A stretch of DNA of 11,968 nt, taken from positions 1-11,968 of the forward strand of contig VXIS01000612.1 in NCBI GenBank assembly GCA_008704415.1. Reading direction: 5' to 3'. This document shows, piece after piece, positions 1 through 5,685 of this stretch. Position 1 is the first letter of the stretch. Each line of letters starts with the position of its first letter. The notes under the pieces were generated by a model. The model worked only from the letters and a program-made list of their open reading frames with translations, did no database searches and was not told the origin of the DNA. Position numbers and translations under genes: made by a program. Source of the stretch: Sphaerosporella brunnea (Eukaryota > Ascomycota > Pezizomycetes > Pezizales > Pyronemataceae).

Positions 1-249
1 CACTTTACCCACCGAATTGAATTGCAATGGAGATACTGATCAAGGCCTATGGTCGATAACATAGACATCGAGGATGCCAAGGAAGCGCAGCGCGCCTGCG
101 CAAAAACCACCTCTCCTCCATGTCGTATGCGCGCAAGAAGGCGCAGCGTGAGAGGTTTGCATGGTTTTCCTCTAACCACGAACTTCCCAGGAGGTTGCCG
201 ATCTCTCCAAGGCCGTCCCGTCAAGTCCGAGATGAGGCCACCGTTGCCG
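1..249 (+). pseudogene. Fused fragment of bZIP-like family: intron 2 tail, exons 3 and 4, joined to exon 2
   Basis: The window opens inside an intron 2 copy (1-64, acceptor AACATAG). Exon 3 follows at 65-154 and encodes the family's basic region. It carries a 2-nt insertion (GCGCGCC where intact copies read GCGCC) and has lost one A before the donor, so the frame is broken. Intron 3 is short (155-190) and keeps CTAAC and CCCAG. Exon 4 runs only to about 217, where GGCCGTC joins directly to the exon 2 motif CCGTCAAGTCC. The two parents share CCGTC at the join, so this looks like a microhomology-mediated fusion. The exon 2 piece ends at 249, and its former donor reads GTAGTT. I see no way to translate this as one protein, so I call it a broken copy. 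Confidence 0.7.
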
Positions 250-659
250 GTAGTTTACACATGACCTGATCGACACAATTTTCAAGCACATCAACATGGG
301 TAAGCTTCCATGGATCGCACTCACTTCCAAGGGCTATACTAATTGCATGCTACGCGTGCTACAGCTTGATATCCCATCGATCCCAACCTCGAGCTCGTGG
401 CTTGCGCCAACCCTCCCATCAAGTCCGAGGATGAGGCCCCCCGTTGCCGGTAGGTTTACACATGACCTGATCGACACAATTTTCAAGCACATCAACAATG
501 GTAAGCTTCCATGGATCGCACTCACTTCCAAGGGCTATACTAATTGCATGCTACGCGTGCTACAGCTTGATATCCCATCGATCCCAACCTCGAGCTCGTG
601 GCTGCCGCCAACCCTCCTCCCGCCCCCACCAAGTCCGAGGATGAGGACCCCCGTTGACA
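250..659 (+). repeat. Two tandem copies of the exon 1-intron 1-exon 2 cassette, period about 200 bp
   Basis: Positions 250-449 and 450-659 are near-identical direct repeats. Each contains a leader (ACATGACCTGATCGACAC), a start codon with a GTAAGC donor, intron 1 with TACTAAT and CTACAG, and an exon 2 copy. The donors are at 300 and 501, a period of 201 bp. Because 201 is divisible by three, a 133-codon ORF (296-697) reads through both copies including the introns. I treat that ORF as a by-product of the repeat. In the first copy (exon 2 at 365-449) the normal splice gives ATG GCT TGA, a stop at codon 3, so that copy is dead in the family's usual frame. Confidence 0.75.
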
Positions 660-1906
660 GTAAGTTTACATCCCCACTTTACCACTACCGAATTTGAATT
701 GCCAATGGAGATACTGATCAAGGCCTATGGTCGATAACATAGACATCGAGGATGCCAAGGAAGCGCAGCGCATGCGCAAAAACCACCTCTCCTCCATGTC
801 GTATGCGCGCAAGAAGGCGCAGCGTGAGAAGGTTTGCAGGTTCTCCTCCTCCAATATCCGCCTAGGCGAACCACGAACTTCGCAGGAGGTTGCCGATCTC
901 GCCAAGGCCGTCACCGACCTGACCGTTAACATAGACCTCGAGGAGGACGCCAAGGAAGCGCAGCGCCTGCGCAAAAACCACCTCTCCTCCATGGCGTATG
1001 CGCGCAAGAAGGCGCAGCGTGCGAAGGTTTGCAGGTTCTCCTCCTCCAATATCCGCCTAGGCGAACCACGAACTTCGCAGGAGGTTGCCGATCTCGCCAA
1101 GGCCGTCACCGACCTGACCGTTAACATAGACCTCGAGGAGGACGCCAAGGAAGCGCAGCGCCTGCGCAAAAACCACCTCTCCTCCATGGCGTATGCGCGC
1201 AAGAAGGCGCAGCGTGCGAAGGTTTGCAGGTTCTCCTCCTCCAATATCCGCCTAGGCTAACCACGAACTTCCCAGGAGGCTGCCGATCTCGCCAAGGCCG
1301 TCACCGACTTGACCTATGGTCGATAACATAGACATCGAGGATGCCAAGGAAGCGTAGCGCCTGCGCAAAAACCACCTCTCCTCCATGGCGTATGCGCGCA
1401 AGAAGGCGCAGCGTGCGAAGGTTTGCAGGTTCTCCTCCTCCAATATCCGCCTAGGCTAACCACGAACTTCCCAGGAGGCTGCCGATCTCGCCAAGGCCGT
1501 CACCGACTTGACCGTGATCCCACTTTACCACTACCGAATCTGAATGGCCAATGGAGATCCTGATCAAGGCCTATGGTCGATAACATAGACATCGAGGATG
1601 CCAAGGAAGCGCAGCGCCTGCGCAAAAACCACCTCTCCTCCATGGCGTATGCGCGCAAGAAGGCGCAGCGTGAGAAGGTTTGCAGGTTTTCCTCTAACCA
1701 CGAACTTCCCAGGAGGTTGCCGACCTCTCCAAGGCCGTCACCGACTTGACCCTGATGGTAAGCCCCCGCTCGTCTCAATATTCCCCACGACTGAGCTGAT
1801 CACGATCCTTACGCAGTACCAGCAGGACAAGGAAGCTTGGCTTGCCGAGCGCGAGGTCCTCCTCGCCTACATCTATCACCTCGAGAACCGCCACCTCCAG
1901 AACTAG
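498..1906 (+). CDS. Copy A: rearranged bZIP-like gene with tandem exon 3-4 cassettes
   Basis: Start ATG at 498-500, intron 1 501-565, exon 2 566-659, intron 2 660-742 (acceptor AACATAG). Five exon 3 copies follow at 743-831, 935-1026, 1130-1221, 1332-1420 and 1589-1677. The last continues normally: intron 3 1678-1712, exon 4 1713-1757, intron 4 1758-1816, exon 5 1817-1906 ending TAG. Splicing exon 2 directly to the fifth exon 3 gives an open frame of about 106 aa. Entering the first exon 3 instead reads through two retained intron 3 copies (ORF to 1260), or splices the third intron 3 and stops at TAA 1324-1326. One G is missing at the start codon (ATGGTAAGC, not ATGGGTAAGC), so exon 2 is read in a different frame giving a Pro/Ser-rich N-terminus. 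A longer exon 2 (94 against 87 nt) restores phase before exon 3. No TATA box is visible upstream. It may be expressed or a rearranged relic. Confidence 0.45.
743..1757 (+). repeat. Array of five exon 3-intron 3-exon 4 units in copy A
   Basis: Five units each hold a basic-region exon (89-92 nt), intron 3 and exon 4. Units 1 to 3 have a 195-bp period (GTTAACATAG at 925-934 and 1120-1129). Exon 4 of each unit is joined to a different point of the next unit's intron 2. Units 1/2 and 2/3 join at GACC-GTTAACATAG, unit 3/4 at GACC-TATGGTCG (about 1314), and unit 4/5 at GTGAT-CCCAC (about 1519). Units 1 and 2 have CGAAC where the intron 3 branch site CTAAC should be; units 3, 4 and 5 keep CTAAC. Unit 4 has an in-frame TAG at 1355-1357 in place of CAG. 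Unit 5 has the short 35-nt form of intron 3. Confidence 0.8.
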
Positions 1907-2259
1907 GAGTAGGTACTGGTTTGAGCGGAAGCGTCTGTTGGAAAAAGGATTTCGGGTGGCGACCGTGAAGGATTTTCGCGTGGAGACCGTGGGTCTAGAT
2001 TTCTTAGTCTTGACTCCGTTGTCCGTTTTCCGTAGTTTGATAGTTGTCCTTTTTTCCTGTTGTTTTGCCCACGCGGCGCTGTATATAAAGATCCGACACT
2101 CGCACTCTGGCGAGTAGGATAAGCATCATCTCCTCTCTCAACCTCGTCGTTCAACAGCGTCGAAAAAAAAATATAAAAAAAATCACAGTGGTACTTTGCT
2201 TTGTCGTTTCGGGCGGCCTGCTTGTCTTTGGCCTGTTTGCTTGCTTTTTTCAATAGACC
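1907..2259 (+). other. 3' flank of copy A with a TATA-type promoter and conserved family 3' sequence
   Basis: Downstream of the copy A stop I find no convincing gene. A block ending at about 2258 (CAGTGGTACTTTGCTTTGTC, then a T-rich stretch) recurs almost unchanged downstream of intact copy C at about 6365-6428, so it is probably family 3' UTR. It is joined at TTCAATA to an exon 3 copy starting at 2260. The sequence between, including A-runs near 2163-2181, is not shared with the other copies. Confidence 0.5.
2082..2089 (+). promoter_or_regulatory. TATA-box-like element
   Basis: TATATAAA lies in a GC-richer context (GGCGCTG before, GATCCGACAC after). A CT-rich stretch follows at about 2127-2150, similar in style to the promoters of copies B and C. 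No intact start codon of the family follows, so it may drive nothing now. Confidence 0.4.
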
Positions 2260-2375
2260 CCGAGGAGGAAGCGGCCAATCTTCAGGCTGCAAAGGAGGCG
2301 CAGTGCCTGCGCAAAAACCACCTCTCCACCGTGGCGTATGCGCGCAAAAAGACGCAGCGTGAGAAGGTTTGCATG
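2260..2375 (+). pseudogene. Copy D: isolated exon 3 (basic region) fragment
   Basis: This starts exactly at the exon 3 boundary, just after a sequence ending in AG. It encodes a basic-region exon of the long form (110 nt, as in copies B and C), with RKNHLSTVAYARKK in the middle. One usually basic position is Cys (QCLRK where the intact copy has QRLRK). The donor GTTTGC is present at about 2370, but the sequence then diverges after some 30 bases and no branch site, acceptor, exon 4 or exon 5 follows. Differences from copy C include many silent changes (CTT/CTG, AAA/AAG, TAT/TAC), so it derives from a once-coding copy. Confidence 0.65.
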
Positions 2376-2833
2376 TTTTCCTCCTTCAATATAAGATTAT
2401 TACACTTACTATGGTTTCTTTGTTACGTATTTCCTTACTAAAGATATAAAACCATGTCACAGTAACGATGGTATGATGTCAGTATTCTACGAGTTTCTTT
2501 ACCTTTCTTTACCTTTCTCTGACTTTCTTTACTACGTCCTTTTGGAACCCTCTAGCCTTCGCAAGGCAGATTATTTCCTTGTTTACGAATTTGCCACCAG
2601 ACCGCCATGACATCATGTCTTTGGCATCGTTAGCTATAAAAGCTGCGAGTTTTTCCTACATCCATTCTCTTCTCTTCTTTCCTTACGGCCTTTCGAGCAA
2701 TCCAGATTGTATCGACTATCTATCAATAAATACTGAGTTGATCAGTGACCTGTTTTCGAGTATGCTCCTGGTATTTATCAAGTCTGATACACAGAAGATT
2801 CCGAGTTTATTTGCATCTATGAAATAGTGGACC
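2376..2833 (+). other. AT-rich stretch without recognised gene; contains an orphan promoter-like block
   Basis: Nothing here matches a known protein family. A short tandem motif, TTTCTTTACC, repeats around 2494-2532. An open frame at 2579-2827 (82 codons) begins upstream of a TATA box, has no other support, and I do not call it a gene. Confidence 0.5.
2608..2642 (+). promoter_or_regulatory. TATA box preceded by a CRE-like palindrome
   Basis: TATAAAAG at 2635-2642 sits in GCTATAAAAGC, nearly the same 11 bases as the TATA boxes of copies B and C, and is likewise followed by a CT-rich tract. About 20 bases upstream, TGACATCA (2608-2615) lies within the odd palindrome GACATCATGTC (2609-2619). 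TGACATCA is one base from the bZIP half-site pair TGACGTCA. Whether anything is transcribed from here is unknown. Confidence 0.35.
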
Positions 2834-3142
2834 TTATAAGCTCACGAAAAGGTTACACATGGCGGGTATTGATAGAAATTCGAGCGCCATTTTGGCGAGG
2901 TCTTTCCACTTAGGATCAGTTCTTTCGCGCGCCCAGTATGCAATCACATCGGTGACCGCCTCCGGTTCAAGCGGTGGTTCTTCTTGAAAAAACCTCCAAG
3001 CCATCCCGCCGGTCTGTCTGTTGTTGATGTTCGACGGCGGTTGTTTTGCAACAGCGGAAGATTGCAAAGATAGAGAATTTTTTTTTCTCCGGGGCATGTT
3101 CGCCCCCCCCTTGACGCGCATCGCTCGCACATTCCGGCTCAC
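2834..3142 (-). pseudogene. hAT transposase remnant
   Basis: The minus-strand frame encodes 102 aa. Its C-terminal half carries a run like the hAT dimerisation region: a Trp (AYWARERTDPKW), then LAKMALEFLSIPAM. hAT proteins usually continue after such a SIP motif to an ER.FS motif, which is missing here, so the copy is cut. The first 45 residues are low-complexity and basic, with no zinc-finger BED domain or catalytic region. The whole is about one sixth of a normal transposase. Either most of the gene was deleted or two ends were joined. The family call rests on the LSIPA segment and on the hAT-like terminus at 3254. Confidence 0.55.
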
Positions 3143-3254
3143 GGCATATTACATAAGTCTGGACTGGAAATCCCGGACTGGGTCATCGCAGTCCACCAAA
3201 AAGACTGGACTGGACTGGACTTTGGCAGGCCGCCTCGGCCCGTGAGGAACACTG
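3143..3254 (-). mobile_element. Right end of the hAT element
   Basis: Read on the minus strand, the sequence starting at 3254 is CAGTGTTCCTCACGGGCC, which fits hAT termini (CAGNG start). It is followed by clustered AGTCC/GGACT repeats (about 3160-3225), like the subterminal repeats of hAT elements. The boundary is sharp: at 3255 the exon 5 sequence of the gene family resumes (ACCTCGAGAACCGCC). I could not find a matching opposite end or the other copy of an 8-bp target duplication between 2400 and 2850, so the element seems truncated or rearranged. Confidence 0.5.
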
Positions 3255-3452
3255 ACCTCGAGAACCGCCATCGGCAGAACCAGGACCAGAACCAGATCCA
3301 GTTCCGAGATCAGAACCAGATCCAGGACCACATCCAGAACCAGTCCCACGATCAGAACCAGATCTTGCAGGCGAATCAGATCTAGGACCAGAACCAGGTC
3401 CAGCTCCACGATCAGAACCAGTTCCAGGACCAGTACCAGAACCAGTTCTTGA
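3255..3452 (+). pseudogene. Exon 5 tail fragment with expanded Gln-rich repeat
   Basis: This begins in exon 5 (LENRH motif) directly after the hAT end and continues into a CAGAAC/CAGATC/CAGGAC repeat. In the exon 5 frame it reads as alternating Gln with Asn, Asp or Ile (QNQDQNQIQ style) until a TAG at 3383-3385, where the repeat pattern predicts CAG. Beyond that the same frame stays open and Gln-rich to about 3450. There it joins AACCCCAACACGCGAA, a sequence found in the 5' leaders of copies B and C. The piece is therefore the tail of one gene copy fused to the leader of the next (copy E). No upstream part of this copy survives. Confidence 0.6.
3270..3450 (+). repeat. Hexamer-based CCAGAN minisatellite
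   Basis: Imperfect repeats of CCAGAA, CCAGAT and CCAGGA, often grouped in larger units such as CACGATCAGAACCAG. Because the unit is 6 bp, the two-residue periodicity persists in every frame: Gln-X, Pro-Glu/Asp, Thr-Arg, and Leu-Val on the opposite strand. Long ORFs on the minus strand here come from this repeat and are not genes. Confidence 0.8.
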
Positions 3453-3713
3453 ACCCCAACACGCGAATTTCACACGCCCTGATCGACACAATCTCCAAGC
3501 AAAACTTCAAAAAGGGTAACCTTCTTACATGGATCGCACTCACTCCAAGTGCTATACTAATTGCACGCTACCCGTGCTACAGATTCAAACACCAACTTGG
3601 AGCTCGCCGCCGCCGCCGCAGATCCTGCGCCTGCCGTCAAGTCCGGGGACGAGGCCGCCGTTGCCGGTACGTTTACATCCCACTCTACCACTACCGGATT
3701 TGACTCGCCAATA

Positions 3714-4116
3714 GGGCCGCTCAGACAGGCGTTTATTCTTTTTAAATCACGTTTCCAGATATACCGCCGGTTTCAGCCGGTTCTGGATGAGCACTCGTAA
3801 TAGGGCCGCTCAGACGGGCGTTTTTGACTTGGATATCCGAATTTTCAACCGGCTGTTTATCGATGTCTGTAAGCCATTTGACGCCGAAACTGGCCTTAAA
3901 TCCATAAACGTCGAAAAAAATATAAACGCCTGTCTGAGCGGCCCTAATTGGAGCCCAATAGCAACCGTTCTTGCTGCTTGCTCCGGGTCGGTTATCGATC
4001 GTATAAACGTGTAGTAACGGCTAAAAAGGCGTTACAACAGAACGGTCTATAGAGCCGGATAAACAGTCAGTTTCAATTTGCTATAAACGGGTCAGAAACG
4101 CCTGTCTGAGCGGCCC
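3714..4116. mobile_element. Outer MITE in intron 2 of copy E
   Basis: A 403-bp element bounded by perfect 21-bp terminal inverted repeats (3714-3734 and 4096-4116, beginning GGGCCGCTCAGAC). TA flanks both ends (3712-3713 and 4117-4118), which suggests a Tc1/mariner-type or similar donor, although an AT duplication also fits. It has no coding capacity. Without the inner insertion it is about 259 bp. Intron 2 copies elsewhere show the empty site near CCAATGG. The ORF at 3787-4014 spans the nested element and has no support. Confidence 0.85.
3803..3944. mobile_element. Inner MITE nested in the outer one
   Basis: A 142-bp element with the same terminal inverted repeats (GGGCCGCTCAGAC at 3803, its complement ending at 3944; one mismatch in about 20 bp). 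It is flanked by TA at 3801-3802 and 3945-3946. Its interior differs from the outer element, so it is a shorter family member that inserted into the older copy. Confidence 0.8.
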
Positions 4117-4227
4117 TATTGGAGATACTGATCAAGGCCTACTGTCGATAACATAGACCCCGAGGAGGAAGCGTGGATTGCCGAACGCGAGGTTCTGCTT
4201 GCCTAAATCCATCACCTGGAGAACCGC

Positions 4228-4335
4228 CACCGGCAGAACCAGGACCAGATCCAGAACCAGTCCCACGATCAGAACCACATCTTGCAGCCAAACCAGATCC
4301 AGTACCACGACCAGATTCAGTACCAAAACCAGAAA
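4228..4335 (+). repeat. Second CCAGAN repeat tract, in the copy E tail
   Basis: The same hexamer family as 3270-3450 but shorter. In the exon 5 frame it encodes alternating Gln-Asn/Asp/Ile. Copy B has only a stub of this tract (about 5458-5474, CCAGGACCAGAACCAG), so the repeat number differs among the three tails in this window. Confidence 0.75.
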
Positions 4336-4370
4336 CTGATGCTGTGAAAATCCCCTGGACCCCAGAGTGA

Positions 4371-4608
4371 TCGGTATGAATCCCTACCACGAGGTATCGC
4401 CGCCGTGCCCATTTTCCACCACCAAACCAACCATTTACGACGTCCGGTTGTTCCTCAATGCAAGGCCCACGATAAAATGGCAGTCACAAGGGCATTCAAA
4501 GGCGGAGCAAGGTTTTTGCTATAAAAGCCGGCCTTTCTCCTTCTTTCCCCCAATTATCCCAACACGCAAATCCCCACGACTGCAAGAAAAACGCACTTCA
4601 CATCTACA
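4371..4608 (+). promoter_or_regulatory. Promoter and leader of copy B
   Basis: TATAAAAG at 4520-4527 lies 89 bases before the start codon and is followed by a CT-rich tract (CCTTTCTCCTTCTTTCCC) where transcription probably begins. The block from 4371 matches the promoter of copy C, except for about 62 extra bases (about 4411-4473). That segment includes GACGTC at 4439-4444, the core of a CRE/bZIP-type site. The leader shares CCCAACACGC with copies C and E. Confidence 0.65.
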
Positions 4609-5505
4609 ATGGGTAAGCTTCTTCCATGGATCGCACTCACTCCCATTTACTTCCAAGGGCTATACTAATTGCATGCTACCCGTGCTAGAGCTTCCTATCC
4701 CATCGATCCCAACCTCGAGCTCGTGGCTGTCGCCGACCCTCCTCCCGTCAAGTCCGAGGATGAGGCCGCCGTTGCCGGTACGTTTACACACGACCTGATC
4801 GACACAATTTCCAAGCACAACTTCAAAATGGGTAAGCTTCTTCCATGGATCGCACTCACTTCCAAGGGCTATTCTAATTGCATGCTACCCGTGCTACAGC
4901 TTCAAATCCCAACTTCGAGCTCGTGACTGCCGCCGACCCTCTTCCCGTCAAGTCCGAGGATGAGGCTGCGGTTGCCGATCTCGTCATTTCCGAGGACGAG
5001 ACCGCCGTTGCCGATCCTGCTCCTCTCCTCATGTCCGAGGACGAGACCGCCGTTGCCGGTAAGTTTACATCCCACTTTCCCTCTACCGAATTTGAATGGC
5101 CAATGGAGATACTGATCAAGGCCTATGGTCGATAACATAGACCCCGAGGAGGGGGCGGCCAAGCTGCAGGCTGCACAGGAGGCGCAGCGCCTTCGTAAGA
5201 ACCACCTCTCCACCGTGGCGTATGCGCGCAAAAAGGCGTAGCGTGAGAAGATTTGCAGGTTTTCCTCAAATCACGAACTTCCCAGGAGCCCTCGCCGACA
5301 CGACCAAGATAGTAAGCCCCCGCTCGTCTCAATGTTCCCCACGACCGAGCTGATCACGATCCTTACGCAGTACGACGAGGAGAAGGAAGCGTGGATTGCC
5401 GAACGCGAGGTTCTGCTCGCCTACATTCATCACCTCGAGAACCGCCACCTGCAGAAACCAGGACCAGAACCAGATGCTATGAAAATCCCCTGGATCCCAG
5501 AGTGA
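4609..5505 (+). pseudogene. Copy B: bZIP-like gene with duplicated exon 2, broken in exons 3 and 4
   Basis: Exon 1 is ATGG (4609-4612) and intron 1 4613-4690 (3' end GCTAGAG, a variant of GCTACAG). Exon 2a is 4691-4777, and a second start-like ATGG lies at 4828-4831 with another intron 1 copy (4832-4899). Exon 2b is 4900-5058, intron 2 5059-5140, exon 3 5141-5250, a degenerate intron 3 5251-5285, an exon 4 remnant 5286-5311, intron 4 5312-5370 and exon 5 5371-5505. Exons 2a and 2b both start and end in phase 1, so they can be joined in frame, giving three or four SEDE(A/T)AVA acidic repeats. The basic region is cut by TAG at 5239-5241 (CAG in related copies). The intron 3 donor is ATTTGC instead of GTTTGC, its branch site is lost, and exon 4 is 26 nt instead of 45. 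Exon 5 is open and ends with a tail finishing KIPWIPE. A promoter is present, so a truncated product is possible. Confidence 0.75.
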
Positions 5506-5685
5506 TCGTTATGAATCCCCACCACGAGGTATCGCCGCCAAGCCCATAAATGGCAGTCACTAAGACATTCAATGGCTGAGCAAGATTTTTGCTATAAAAG
5601 CCGGCCTTTCTCCTTCTTTCCCACTATTATCCCAACACGCGAACCCCCACGACCACCCACGACCACCATACAAACGCACTTAACA
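5506..5685 (+). promoter_or_regulatory. Promoter and leader of copy C
   Basis: TATAAAAG at 5593-5600, 93 bases before the start codon, is followed by the same CT-rich tract as copy B. The upstream 85 bases match the copy B promoter but lack its extra 62-bp segment. The start context is TTAACAATGG, with A three bases before the ATG. Confidence 0.65.

Larger units (their letters stand above)
3453..4370 (+). pseudogene. Copy E: bZIP-like gene with lost start, MITE-filled intron 2 and exon 3/5 fusion
   Basis: The leader (3453-3511) is followed by AAGGGTAACC where other copies have ATGGGTAAGC, so the start codon is lost. Intron 1 is 3516-3582 with TACTAAT and CTACAG. Exon 2 (3583-3666) encodes an acidic piece ending SGDEAAVA. 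Intron 2 (3667-4156) is 490 nt instead of about 83 because of nested MITEs; its ends are intact. Exon 3 begins at 4157 but after about 10 bases passes into exon 5 at the shared string GGAAGCG, deleting the basic region and exon 4. The fusion is in frame (DPEEEAWIAEREVLLA) until TAA at 4204-4206, where other copies have TAC or TAT. A shorter Gln-rich repeat follows, then a tail ending in TGA at 4368-4370 that matches the copy B ending in another frame. Without its mutations it would encode a coiled coil without a DNA-binding region. Confidence 0.7.

Noticed and set aside
296..697. 133-codon ORF with two near-identical halves
   Set aside because: It reads through two copies of intron 1 (GTAAGC...TACTAAT...CTACAG) and exists because the repeat period is 201 bp; the spliced model explains the same DNA better.
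666..1244. 192-codon minus-strand ORF in the array
   Set aside because: It is the antisense shadow of the repeated exon 3-intron 3-exon 4 units; the coding signal (basic region, silent changes) is on the plus strand.
3149..3491. Minus-strand ORFs rich in Leu-Val-Asp or Gly-Thr-Ser
   Set aside because: They come from the CCAGAN hexamer repeat, which leaves several frames open on both strands.
3787..4014. 75-codon ORF across the MITE region
   Set aside because: It crosses the boundaries of the inner element and has no recognisable domain.
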